Positions 1 through 8,004 of a DNA stretch of 64,000 bases are shown piece after piece. This DNA is from Pandoraea commovens (lineage in GTDB: Bacteria > Pseudomonadota > Gammaproteobacteria > Burkholderiales > Burkholderiaceae): assembly GCF_902459615.1 (NCBI RefSeq), contig NZ_CABPSA010000008.1:272590-336589 (forward strand), in the 5' to 3' direction. How positions within the stretch are numbered: position 1 is the first letter of the stretch; each line of letters opens with the position of its first letter. The position numbers and the translations under genes were made by a program. The notes below the pieces were generated by a model. It was given only the letters and a program-made list of their open reading frames with translations, did no database searches and was not told the origin of the DNA.

Positions 1-431
1 TTGGCCGACGGGGGCTGCGACAGATCGACGACGCGATCGCGCGTGGCGAACGTGTTCGTCAGGGTGACGGTGCGAGCGCCCTGCGCGGCACCCTCGGGCC
101 ATGCCACGGCGAGCATTGGCACACCGATGCCTGAGGCGCCACGCACCATGCGCAACTCGGCCTTGGCCCCCGGGGCGTCCCAGCGCGTGCCGAGCGCATG
201 TTGATAGGCCCCGGACGGCGACGTCGCCACCGGTAGCCAGACGTTCGCCGGGCCATTGCCAGCGGGCAGGTCGACCTGCGTCGTCAGCTCGAACGTGCGC
301 CAGCCGTCGGCGGCGCTGGGCGCCTGCGTCGACGATTTGGCCGCGTGGGCGTAACCCGGCAGCAGCGACGTGGAAAGGAACGAGGCGGGCAGGGCGTAAG
401 CGCCCAGAGAGAGGAAGCGGCGGCGTTGCAT
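1..431 (-). CDS. Secreted transglutaminase-like protein, N-terminal part (runs off the window edge)
   Basis: The leftward reading frame opens at an ATG at 431 and is still open at base 1, so only about 143 N-terminal residues are present. The N-terminus MQRRRFLSLG followed by a hydrophobic stretch and GYAHA looks like a signal peptide; the Arg cluster is Tat-like but lacks a strict twin-Arg consensus. The following part (WRTFELTTQV, then VWLPVATS) resembles the N-terminal beta-sandwich of secreted bacterial transglutaminase/protease-like proteins. The catalytic Cys-His-Asp domain would lie outside the window, so the family call is recognition from the N-terminal domain only. It is divergent from selD across a 193-base gap. 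The alternative is an exported protein of unknown function. Confidence 0.5.
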   Translation of the reverse strand, partial: MQRRRFLSLGAYALPASFLSTSLLPGYAHAAKSSTQAPSAADGWRTFELTTQVDLPAGNGPANVWLPVATSPSGAYQHALGTRWDAPGAKAELRMVRGASGIGVPMLAVAWPEGAAQGARTVTLTNTFATRDRVVDLSQPPSA

Positions 432-624
432 GATGTAGACCCCTTTTGGCATCAGCGCTCACGGCGCATTGAGGTTAGGGCAATAGCGGTGGCGTCCCAT
501 GCAGGGACGATGTAACCCGGTAGCATGACACCGTCGCATGTCGTCCACAGTCATTTCGGGACATGGCGACGGCGCAAAGCTGCTTCATAATACGTCGACT
601 TAAGGAAAACGAACACCAACGACC

Positions 625-1722
625 ATGACTGCAATCGAAGCAACTCAAGTGGGTGATCAAACGGCGGCACAATCGTCGGCACAAGCGCCGCGTCTGACGT
701 CGCTTTCGCACGGCGGCGGCTGCGGCTGCAAGATCGCGCCGGGCATCCTTTCCGAATTGCTGGCGCGCACCGACGCGCCGCTGCCTGCCCCGGCTGCGCT
801 GCTGGTGGGCACCGAAACGTCCGACGACGCGGCCGTCTACCAGCTCAACGACGAGCAGGCCATCATCGCGACGACGGACTTCTTCATGCCCATCGTCGAC
901 AATCCGTTCGACTTTGGCCGCATCGCCGCGACCAACGCACTCTCCGACATCTACGCGATGGGCGGCAAGCCGATTTTCGCGCTGGCCATCGTCGGCATGC
1001 CGATCAACGTATTGCCGCACGAAACGATCCGCGAGATTCTGCGCGGCGGCGAGTCGATCTGCGCCGAAGCGGGTATTCCGATTGCGGGCGGGCACAGCAT
1101 CGATTCGGTCGAGCCGATCTACGGCCTGGCGGCGCTGGGCGTGGTGCATCCGAAGCGCTTGAAGCGCAATGCCGACGCGCAAGCCGGTGACGTGCTCGTG
1201 CTCGGCAAGCCGCTCGGCGTCGGCGTGATGTCGGCCGCACTCAAGAAGAATCAACTGGACGACGAGGGCTACCGCTGCATGATCGACGCCACCACGCGCC
1301 TCAATCGCGTGGGCCCGGCGCTCGCCGCGTTGCCTGGCGTACATGCGCTGACCGACGTGACCGGTTTCGGTCTGCTCGGTCACACGCTGGAGATGTGCCG
1401 AGGCGCGAATCTCGCCGCCTATCTGCGCATGTCGGACGTGCCGCTGTTCGACGGCGTGCGCGAACTGGCCGACAAGGGCTGCATTACCGGCGCGTCCGGT
1501 CGCAACTGGGCGTCGTACGGCAAATCGGTCGAGCTTGGGGAACGCATTACGGAGCGTGACCGCGATCTGCTGTGCGATCCGCAGACGGCGGGTGGCTTGC
1601 TAGTGTCGTGCGCGCCGGGCGCGGTGGACGACGTGCTCGCCGTCTTCCGTGCCGACGGCTTCGACGCCGCCGGGATCGTGGGTGCGATGCGTCCGGGCAC
1701 ACCGGGTGTGCGCGTCATCTGA
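625..1722 (+). CDS. selD: Selenide, water dikinase (selenophosphate synthetase)
   Basis: 365 aa, normal length for SelD. The enzyme makes selenophosphate from selenide and ATP, the selenium donor for selenocysteine and for 2-selenouridine in tRNA. The catalytic loop GGCGCKIAPG is present with Cys33 and Lys36, corresponding to E. coli Cys17 and Lys20; this is the cysteine form, not a selenocysteine form. The metal/ATP-binding ETSDDAAVY and the glycine-rich TDVTGFGLLGH and DPQTAGGLL motifs are intact. AAGGAAAA lies upstream of the ATG. The usual partner selU (mnmH) is not adjacent, and no selA or selB is in the window, so the use of the selenophosphate cannot be read here. Confidence 0.96.
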   Translation: MTAIEATQVGDQTAAQSSAQAPRLTSLSHGGGCGCKIAPGILSELLARTDAPLPAPAALLVGTETSDDAAVYQLNDEQAIIATTDFFMPIVDNPFDFGRIAATNALSDIYAMGGKPIFALAIVGMPINVLPHETIREILRGGESICAEAGIPIAGGHSIDSVEPIYGLAALGVVHPKRLKRNADAQAGDVLVLGKPLGVGVMSAALKKNQLDDEGYRCMIDATTRLNRVGPALAALPGVHALTDVTGFGLLGHTLEMCRGANLAAYLRMSDVPLFDGVRELADKGCITGASGRNWASYGKSVELGERITERDRDLLCDPQTAGGLLVSCAPGAVDDVLAVFRADGFDAAGIVGAMRPGTPGVRVI

Positions 1723-1764
1723 CGAGCGGCTTGCCGTCGTCTAACTGCGGTCGTCCAAATGACA

Positions 1765-1803
1765 ACGGGCGCTCTCCGGTCTTCGGGGAGCGCCCGTTTG
1801 GTT
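1765..1803. terminator. Bidirectional intrinsic terminator
   Basis: CGGGCGCTC(T)CC pairs with GGGGAGCGCCCG across a short loop and is followed by TTTGGTTT. It sits between selD and the converging alpha/beta hydrolase gene and probably serves selD. Confidence 0.75.
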
Positions 1804-1818
1804 TCTGCGACGTCAGGC

Positions 1819-1861
1819 GTCAGCCCACACGTCAGCCCACACGTCAGCCCATAGGTCAGCC
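1819..1861. repeat. 12-bp direct tandem repeat, about 3.6 copies
   Basis: GTCAGCCCACAC occurs twice exactly, then as GTCAGCCCATAG, then as a partial GTCAGCC. The array ends a few bases from the stop codon of the leftward hydrolase gene. It looks like a slippage-prone spacer and no function is visible. Confidence 0.8.
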
Positions 1862-1868
1862 GCGGCGA

Positions 1869-2690
1869 TCACGCCGCCTGACGTTGTCCCTGTGCGCCAA
1901 TGAACGCGACGATAGCCTCGCCGAGCGGTGCCGGAGCGTCGCGATGCGGCGAGTGTCCGCAGTCCGGCAGCTTCACCACCTTCGCGTGTGGCACGTGCGC
2001 GGCGATGCTATCCATCTGCGCCATCGTGCCGTACTCGTCGTCCTCGCCCTGAATCGCGAGCAACGGCTTCGAGATGGTCGCCACCGCACCGACCAGATTC
2101 CAGTCGCGAAACGCCGGATTCAGCCAGATGTCGTTCCAGCCCCAGAACGCCGAGTCCACATCGTCGTGATAGCGGCCGAGCCTCAAACGCAGGTCCGTCG
2201 TCTCGTAGACGGTTTTCGTCTTTGCGATGCTCTCGACGGAAACGTCCTCGACGAACAGATGCGGTGCGATCACGACCGCGCCAGCCAGCCGGTCAGGGAA
2301 CGCCGCTGAGAACAGCAGCGCAATCGAGCCGCCATCGCTGTGACCGACGAGCCACACGCGGTCCGCCTGCGCCGCACCGATACCGACCGCGTCGAGAAAC
2401 GCGGGGAGTACTTCGCGCGCCTGACGGTGCATGAAGTCGACGGGCCACTTCTCATCCTTCGGGCGCGGCGTCGAGCGGCCATAGCCGTTGCGTGAAAACA
2501 CGAGACCGCGATAGCCGCCCGCGTCGCACAATTGCTGCGGCCAGTCCTTCCACATGGCGATGGAGCCGAGCCCTTCGTGCAGAAACACCAGCAGCGGCGC
2601 GTCGGTGCGCTCGCGGTTGATCCATCGATACTCCAGCGAGAGCGCACCGTGCGAGGGCGTTTCGATCTCTGCGAACTGTACGTCCGACAT
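1869..2690 (-). CDS. Alpha/beta hydrolase in the box (benzoyl-CoA) cluster
   Basis: 273 aa with an alpha/beta-hydrolase fold: oxyanion region FLHEGLGS near residue 36, nucleophile elbow GHSDGG near residue 116, an acid in QGEDDEYG and the catalytic His in DCGHSPHRD. No signal peptide is visible. It is the last gene of the leftward benzoate-CoA ligase/boxD operon. Similar hydrolases sit in box clusters of other Betaproteobacteria, but their substrate is unsettled; removal of a dead-end CoA ester or a lactone is a guess. The AGGAGA ribosome-binding site touches the edge of the MITE at 2708, so the gene is now separated from the ligase by the element and may depend on read-through. Confidence 0.8.
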   Translation of the reverse strand: MSDVQFAEIETPSHGALSLEYRWINRERTDAPLLVFLHEGLGSIAMWKDWPQQLCDAGGYRGLVFSRNGYGRSTPRPKDEKWPVDFMHRQAREVLPAFLDAVGIGAAQADRVWLVGHSDGGSIALLFSAAFPDRLAGAVVIAPHLFVEDVSVESIAKTKTVYETTDLRLRLGRYHDDVDSAFWGWNDIWLNPAFRDWNLVGAVATISKPLLAIQGEDDEYGTMAQMDSIAAHVPHAKVVKLPDCGHSPHRDAPAPLGEAIVAFIGAQGQRQAA

Positions 2691-2707
2691 TCTGTTTCTG
2701 TCTCCTA

Positions 2708-2974
2708 GGGTCTGTTCACGCTAATTCCGGACTCGTGAACGTGTTCTACCGGCTGGCTGGCAAGGCACCGCCAGCGCCGCTTGGTCGCCCCAAGCAAGCT
2801 GGCGGTAACGCGGCCAGGCGGCCGGTAGGGCACGTTCCCTACGGGTTGTCCACCCAAAGGGGCGATCGCGGCGTCATGATCCTCGCGAATATTCCCGATA
2901 TTCGCTTCGGCTCATTCCTTGCGCTCGCCCCTTTGGCCGGGCAACACGAGCCCGGAATTAGTGTGAACAGACCC
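2708..2974. mobile_element. MITE copy 1 (267 bp, terminal inverted repeats, TA target duplication)
   Basis: Both ends begin GGGTCTGTTCAC when read inward, and the inverted similarity extends about 29 bases with a few mismatches. TA flanks each side (2706-2707 and 2975-2976), the target duplication typical of IS630/Tc1-mariner-type elements. No transposase is encoded. Internal inverted repeats (a CCAAAGGGGCGA-type arm and an AAGCAAGC arm) give strong folding potential. A second copy lies inverted at 33350-33613. It separates the hydrolase from the ligase in the box operon. Confidence 0.85.
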
Positions 2975-4545
2975 TAAAGCATCTCGCGCAGCTTGAAGCG
3001 CTGAACCTTGCCCGTGGCGGTCTTCGGAAGATCGTCGACGAACACCAGCTCGCGAGGATATTTGTGTGGCGCGAGGCGCGCCTTGACGAAGGCCTTCAAC
3101 TCGGTCGCCATGGCGTCCGTGGCGACCAGCCCCGGCTTGAGGACGACGAACGCCTGCGTCTTCGTCAGACCGTTGTCGTCGCGTCCCACGACCCCCGCCT
3201 CCAGCACTGCGTCGTGCTGCATCAGTACCATCTCGACTTCGATGGGGGAGACGTATTGGCCGCTGACCTTGAGCATATCGTCACTGCGTCCCGCATAGAC
3301 GTAATACCCATTGGGCAGACGCTGGTACTTGTCGCCGCTCTTGAGCCAGTCGCCGAGGAACGTCGCGCGCGACTTCTCGCGGTTGCACCAGTACATGAGT
3401 GCGGCGCTCGGCCCCTTGATGTACAGATCGCCGATTTCACCGTCGGGCACCGGCTGACCGCTCTCGTCGCGCAGCTCCACGGCGTAGCCGGGCACTGGTT
3501 CGCCGGTCGTGCCGTAGGCGACCTGACCTGCGCGGTTCGACAGGAAGATGTGCAGCATTTCGGTCGAGCCGATGCCGTCCAGAATCTCCGCACCGAAGTG
3601 CGCGGTGAAGCGCTCGCCGATCTCACGCGGCAGCGCTTCGCCTGCCGACGTGCACAGGCGCAGCGCCACGTCGGCGCGGGCGGGCAGATGCGGCGAGGCG
3701 AGCAGCGTGGCGTAGAGCGTCGGCACGCCGTAGAAGATCGTCGGACGATGTTCACGCAGTCGCTTTGCGACCGCCTCCGCCGTGGGGCGCTCCGCCATCA
3801 GCACGATGGTTGCGCCGACCGACAGTGGGAACGTTAGCCCGTTACCGAGTCCGTATGCGAAGAACAGTTTGGCCGCAGAGAACACGATGTCGTCTTCGCG
3901 AATGCCGAGCACGTTGCGTCCGTAAGTCTCTGCCGTCCAGTAGAGATTGGCGTGCGTGTGCACGGTGCCCTTGGGCTTGCCGGTCGAGCCCGAGGAGTAC
4001 AGCCAGAACGCGATGTCGTCGCCTGCCGTGTCGACGGGCAGCGCGCTGGGCGCGCCATCGAGAAGTGCGTCGAATGTCGGCAATGCGGTCGCACCATCGG
4101 TCTCGGCCGCAATCGGTTGCGAGACGATGCACGGCGGCGGCGACCCGGCCTCGGCGACCTTGTCGAGCGCAGCCTGCACCGTCGGCATCAGTGCGCCGGA
4201 GGCGATCACGAGCTGCGCTTTGCAATGCGAGATCATGTACGCGTAGTCGTCGGCCGTGAGCAGCGTGTTCACGACGACCGGCACCACGCCCGCATATAGC
4301 GCGCCGAGAAACGCGATGGGCAGATCGATGGTGTCGAGCATGACGAGCAGGATGCGCTCTTCGCGATGCACGCCCGCGCGCGTGAGGCCGGTGGCGAAGC
4401 GTCGGCTTTGCTCGGCCAGTTCGCCATAGGTCAGCGCGCGCGTGTCGTCGAGATATGCAGTCTTGGCAGCGCGCTCGCGGTTGAGCGCCTCCAGATGCGC
4501 AGCGAAGTTGAAGTTCGCTGGCGGTGGGGTGAGTACGGCTTCCAT
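2974..4545 (-). CDS. bclA: Benzoate-CoA ligase
   Basis: 523 aa, the usual length for benzoate-CoA ligases. It activates benzoate with ATP and CoA to benzoyl-CoA, the entry step of the box pathway. The adenylate-forming signature YSSGSTGKPKGTVHTH lies near residue 183, with GIGSTEMLHIF (A5-type) and the C-terminal catalytic Lys in PKTATGKVQRFK. Context with boxD, boxR and boxCBA makes benzoate the likely substrate, though 2-aminobenzoate ligases are close relatives. The TAG stop is formed from the TA target duplication plus the first base of the neighbouring MITE, two codons past a natural-looking C-terminus (KLREML). Confidence 0.92.
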   Translation of the reverse strand: MEAVLTPPPANFNFAAHLEALNRERAAKTAYLDDTRALTYGELAEQSRRFATGLTRAGVHREERILLVMLDTIDLPIAFLGALYAGVVPVVVNTLLTADDYAYMISHCKAQLVIASGALMPTVQAALDKVAEAGSPPPCIVSQPIAAETDGATALPTFDALLDGAPSALPVDTAGDDIAFWLYSSGSTGKPKGTVHTHANLYWTAETYGRNVLGIREDDIVFSAAKLFFAYGLGNGLTFPLSVGATIVLMAERPTAEAVAKRLREHRPTIFYGVPTLYATLLASPHLPARADVALRLCTSAGEALPREIGERFTAHFGAEILDGIGSTEMLHIFLSNRAGQVAYGTTGEPVPGYAVELRDESGQPVPDGEIGDLYIKGPSAALMYWCNREKSRATFLGDWLKSGDKYQRLPNGYYVYAGRSDDMLKVSGQYVSPIEVEMVLMQHDAVLEAGVVGRDDNGLTKTQAFVVLKPGLVATDAMATELKAFVKARLAPHKYPRELVFVDDLPKTATGKVQRFKLREML

Positions 4546-4759
4546 GTTGCCTCCGGTGGATCACCACACGGCGCAGCGCACTCCAACGGGCGCGGCACGC
4601 GTGGCGTGAGTTCTATTCAGCGCTCTGACGGCGCCTCTTTGAATCACCTTGACTGCGACGGCTTGCGACTTCTACGACTGGCGTAAAACGGTGCCGATGG
4701 CGGAGGCTGTACCCGCCATCGACTTAAATCTGCGTTGTGTCTGCGACATCGTTGCGACG

Positions 4760-6340
4760 TTATGACTTCGGCAGTTCGACGGCGTCCTGCGTCAGCGCTT
4801 CAACGAGGGCGGCAGGCCCCTGAACGGCAGAGCGCACGTGATAGAAGCGCAGCGCGCGCAGGCCACCGAGTTCTTCGCCGCCACCGGCGCGTCCCGGGCC
4901 GCCGTGCAGCGCCTGCGGCATGACGTTGCCGTGACCCGTCTGCGTCTTGGCGACCGACGGATCGACGGCGTGAACGCGACCATGCGCGTCGGCCAGCGCA
5001 AGGGCGGGCGCGCGCATGGCGATGGCGTCGTTGCTGTACAGCGAGACAACCAGCGACCCCTGACCGCGCTTGGCGAGTACGACGGCTTCGTCGAGATCGC
5101 GATAACCGATGAGCGTCGCCACCGGGCCGAAGACTTCGGTGTCGTGCACGCGCTTGCCTGCCGAACCCTCGCGCAGACCCAGCAGCACGGGCGCGACACA
5201 GGCGCTATTCACATCGGCGTCGACAAAGACGGCGTCGCGATTCCCGTCGTAAAGCGTTTCGGCTTCGGCCTGCAAATGCGCAATGCCGTCGAGCACTGCG
5301 CGCTTTTGCGCAGCGCTCACGAGCGAACCCATCTTCACGGTCTCGTTGCGCGGGTTGCCGACGACTGTCTTCGCCAGTCGCTCGGCAATGGCGGCCGCCG
5401 CCGCGTCGAAATGCTCGACCGGCACCATCGCGCGACGAATCGCCGTGCACTTCTGCCCCGACTTGACCGTCATCTCGCGCGCCACTTCGCGCACGAACTG
5501 ATCGAAGGCGGCGGTGCCCGGTGCGGCGTCCGGCAAAAGGATGGCGCTGTTCAGGCTGTCGGCCTCCACGTTGATGCGCGCGGAGCGTTCGGTGAAGGCG
5601 GGATGTGCGCGCAACGTGGCGGCGGTGTCCGCCGAGCCAGTGAACGAGACCACATCGAACGGTCCGATGCGCTCGAGCAGACCGGCGGCGCTGCCGCAGA
5701 TCACCGACAGGCTGCCCGGCGGCAGAATGCCTGCGGTGACCACATCGGCCACCATGCGTTGCGTGAGCCACGCGGTCGACGTCGCAGGTTTGACGATGAC
5801 GGGCACACCCGCCAGCAACGCACCTGCCGCCTTTTCCCAGAGACCCCACGCGGGGAAGTTGAAAGCGTTGATGAAAAGGGCGACACCCGGCGTCGGACGG
5901 AATACATGACGCACGGCAAACGACGCGTCTTTGGCAAGCGGCACGGCGGCGCCATCGAGCAGCGTGTGCGCATCGCCCAGTGATGTACCCAGCTTCGCGT
6001 AGGTGGAAAGTGTGTAAATCGCGCCGTCGATGTCGACAGCGGAGTCGGTGGCGACCGTGCCCGAGTTGGCCGTCGCGATGGCGTAGTAGTCGTCGCGATT
6101 CGTCTGCAACGTGGCGACGATCTGCGAGAGCCGCTGCGCCCGTTCGCCATACGACAGCGCACGCAGCGCGGGGCCTGCCGTGTCGCGCGAGAAGGCAAAT
6201 GCGGCGTCGAGATCGAGACCGGCGCTCGAGACGAAGGCGAGCGTGTCGCCCGTCACGGGATCGGTCAGCGCAGTGCGCTCGCCGCCACCGGCCACCCATT
6301 GGCCAGCGACGTAGTTTTCCAGCAAGGCAGGGGTACTCAT
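4760..6340 (-). CDS. boxD: 3,4-dehydroadipyl-CoA semialdehyde dehydrogenase
   Basis: 526 aa from the ATG at 6340 (MSTPALLENYVAGQW); in-frame starts at 6346 and 6349 are also possible and none has a clear ribosome-binding site. It belongs to the PaaZ-N/BoxD branch of NADP-dependent aldehyde dehydrogenases: FINAFNFPAWGLWEKAAGAL near residue 155, VSFTGSADTAATLR, and the catalytic Cys in KSGQKCTAIRR near residue 297. The C-terminal LHGGPGRAGGGEELGG is typical of this branch. BoxD oxidises the semialdehyde released by BoxC to 3,4-dehydroadipyl-CoA. It shares the leftward operon with the benzoate-CoA ligase, separated by 214 bases with no terminator seen. Confidence 0.92.
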   Translation of the reverse strand: MSTPALLENYVAGQWVAGGGERTALTDPVTGDTLAFVSSAGLDLDAAFAFSRDTAGPALRALSYGERAQRLSQIVATLQTNRDDYYAIATANSGTVATDSAVDIDGAIYTLSTYAKLGTSLGDAHTLLDGAAVPLAKDASFAVRHVFRPTPGVALFINAFNFPAWGLWEKAAGALLAGVPVIVKPATSTAWLTQRMVADVVTAGILPPGSLSVICGSAAGLLERIGPFDVVSFTGSADTAATLRAHPAFTERSARINVEADSLNSAILLPDAAPGTAAFDQFVREVAREMTVKSGQKCTAIRRAMVPVEHFDAAAAAIAERLAKTVVGNPRNETVKMGSLVSAAQKRAVLDGIAHLQAEAETLYDGNRDAVFVDADVNSACVAPVLLGLREGSAGKRVHDTEVFGPVATLIGYRDLDEAVVLAKRGQGSLVVSLYSNDAIAMRAPALALADAHGRVHAVDPSVAKTQTGHGNVMPQALHGGPGRAGGGEELGGLRALRFYHVRSAVQGPAALVEALTQDAVELPKS

Positions 6341-6388
6341 ATCCATCAACCGAAATGAATCAAGCAGAGATGCAGGGGCGCGCCGGTT

Positions 6389-6859
6389 TCAGGCGCTGCG
6401 CGTAAATTCGATAGCGCCTTCGGGCAACAGGTACAGCACGAGGGCACGGCCGCTCGCCACTGTCGGGCGATGCGCGGTGCCCGGGCCGTACACGCACCAG
6501 CCAGCGGGGTGTCCGTCGAAGGTCGCGCCCGGCGTGAGCGGCATGATCAGATCGATTTCGCCATTGGGATGCACGTGGTGCGGTCCGGCCAGATCGGCCA
6601 TGTCGACGACGTCCACGGAAAAGCCGTGCGTCTCGGGCGTGGGCTTGATGACGCGCCCGTACCGAATGCCGCCGCCTTCGCGATTGCACAGCCAGCCCTC
6701 TGCCACGCCAGTGCGGCAGGCGTCGATGAGGGCTTCGTAACCTGGGGAGCCCGCGCCGTAGTTGGCGTTGAGCCAGTCGGCAAGCGAGTTGTCTAGAGGG
6801 CGACCGTCGAGCTGACGTGTCACGTCGGCGATCAGCGCCTGAAATTGGGGCACATCCAT
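6389..6859 (-). CDS. DUF4863 family protein (4-hydroxylaminobenzoate lyase-like)
   Basis: 156 aa, first gene of the leftward box operon. The start at 6859 (MDVPQFQAL) is chosen because AGGAG lies six bases upstream; the frame extends to 6937 but that overlaps the promoter. The sequence has a conserved HHVHPNGEIDL core and GPGTAHRPTV, a small cupin-like pattern with possible metal-binding His and Glu residues. It resembles the DUF4863 family, which includes hydroxylaminobenzoate lyases (PnbB) and box-cluster members of unproven role. Inference: an accessory enzyme acting on a substituted benzoate or intermediate. Confidence 0.75.
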   Translation of the reverse strand: MDVPQFQALIADVTRQLDGRPLDNSLADWLNANYGAGSPGYEALIDACRTGVAEGWLCNREGGGIRYGRVIKPTPETHGFSVDVVDMADLAGPHHVHPNGEIDLIMPLTPGATFDGHPAGWCVYGPGTAHRPTVASGRALVLYLLPEGAIEFTRSA

Positions 6860-6908
6860 CCATGTCTCCTGGGGACGTCGTGTTTGCTTTTTTACCGACG
6901 CATGGTGA

Positions 6909-6937
6909 AAATTAGAGCATGCAAATTTGGCTGTCAA
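6909..6937 (-). promoter_or_regulatory. Sigma70 promoter of the leftward box operon
   Basis: On the minus strand TTGACA (6937-6932) is separated by exactly 17 bases from TAATTT (6914-6909). A TGCA motif, inside the palindrome GCATGC at 6918-6923, lies in the spacer. TGCA boxes are the core of the operators reported for the related regulator BzdR, so BoxR probably binds here. The promoter drives the DUF4863 gene, boxD, bclA and the hydrolase. Confidence 0.75.
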
Positions 6938-6977
6938 GCAATATATTACATGTTACATGCTTCGAGGATCTCATCCG

Positions 6978-7892
6978 ATGAATAAGAGTGCGCAAGCCGA
7001 TGGGGTGCCGACGGCGCGAGGCGCTGGCGAGAAAGACCCGTTTCTGGTCGCACTGGGCGAGCGGGTTCGGACGCTGCGCGCCCGTCGCGGCCTGACCCGT
7101 AAGGCGCTAGCGCTGGATGCCGGAGTCTCCGAGCGTCACGTCGCCAATCTGGAGTCGGGCGTGGGGAACGCCTCCGTGCTGTTCCTGCGTCAGCTCGCAC
7201 AAGCACTAAATTGCACATTGGCCGAAATCGTGGGTGACGAGACCACGTCGTCCGCCGAGTGGCTGCTGATTCGCGAGATTCTGCACGGGCGCGACGGCGA
7301 GGCGCTGACGCGCGCGCGTCAGGCGTTGAGCGAACTCTTCGCGGGCAGCGAGCGAGACCCCGACCGGCGTGGGCGCATCGCGCTGATCGGCCTGCGCGGT
7401 GCAGGCAAGTCGACGCTGGGCCGCATGCTTGCCGACGACATGCACGTACCGTTCGTCGAGCTCAATCGCGTGATCGAACAACTGGCGGGCTGCCCGCCGT
7501 CGGAGATCTATTCGCTGTATGGCGCGAGCGCCTACCGCCGGTACGAGTTGCGCGCGCTGGAAGCCGTAGTGGCCGAGCATCCGCGCGCCGTGATCGCTTC
7601 GCCGGGCGGTATCGTCAGCGACGCCGCCACGTTCAATTTCCTGCTGACCCACTGCTATACGGTGTGGCTGCAAGCGTCGCCCGAGGAGCATATGAAGCGC
7701 GTGGTGGCACAGGGCGACCTGCGGCCGATGTCAGGCAATGCGGAAGCGATGGACGACCTCAAGCACATTCTGGCCGGGCGTCAGGACTTCTACGCCAAGG
7801 CCGATATGAGCTTCGACACCGGCGGGCGGGCGCTCGCGGACGCCTATCTGCAACTGCGCGGACGCCTGGCAGTGCAGTTGTCATCCGATTGA
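6978..7892 (+). CDS. boxR: BoxR/BzdR-type benzoyl-CoA-responsive repressor
   Basis: 304 aa from the ATG at 6978 (MNKSAQADG); an earlier in-frame start at 6927 would lie in the divergent promoter. Residues about 25-85 form an XRE-type helix-turn-helix (VRTLRARRGLTRKALALDAG). Residues about 133-295 are a shikimate-kinase-like domain with P-loop GLRGAGKST at 138-146. This two-domain architecture is that of BzdR and BoxR, in which the kinase-like domain senses benzoyl-CoA and relieves repression. The gene is placed between the divergent halves of the box cluster, reading toward boxC. Confidence 0.92.
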   Translation: MNKSAQADGVPTARGAGEKDPFLVALGERVRTLRARRGLTRKALALDAGVSERHVANLESGVGNASVLFLRQLAQALNCTLAEIVGDETTSSAEWLLIREILHGRDGEALTRARQALSELFAGSERDPDRRGRIALIGLRGAGKSTLGRMLADDMHVPFVELNRVIEQLAGCPPSEIYSLYGASAYRRYELRALEAVVAEHPRAVIASPGGIVSDAATFNFLLTHCYTVWLQASPEEHMKRVVAQGDLRPMSGNAEAMDDLKHILAGRQDFYAKADMSFDTGGRALADAYLQLRGRLAVQLSSD

Positions 7893-7937
7893 TCGAGTAC
7901 ATTCTGCAAAATAATTCATTTTTGTTTCTGTAAACGG

Positions 7938-7966
7938 TTGACGATGGGTTTGTGCTGCACTATATT
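7938..7966 (+). promoter_or_regulatory. Sigma70 promoter of boxCBA with overlapping TGCA operator motifs
   Basis: TTGACG (7938-7943), a 17-base spacer, then TATATT (7961-7966). TGCA occurs at 7956-7959 and 7966-7969, ten bases apart and straddling the -10 box; another lies at 7905-7908. This arrangement fits repression by BoxR binding over the -10 region. Confidence 0.75.
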
Positions 7967-8004
7967 GCAATCCAACAAGATCATTATTCGAGTTGGAGGC
8001 AATC

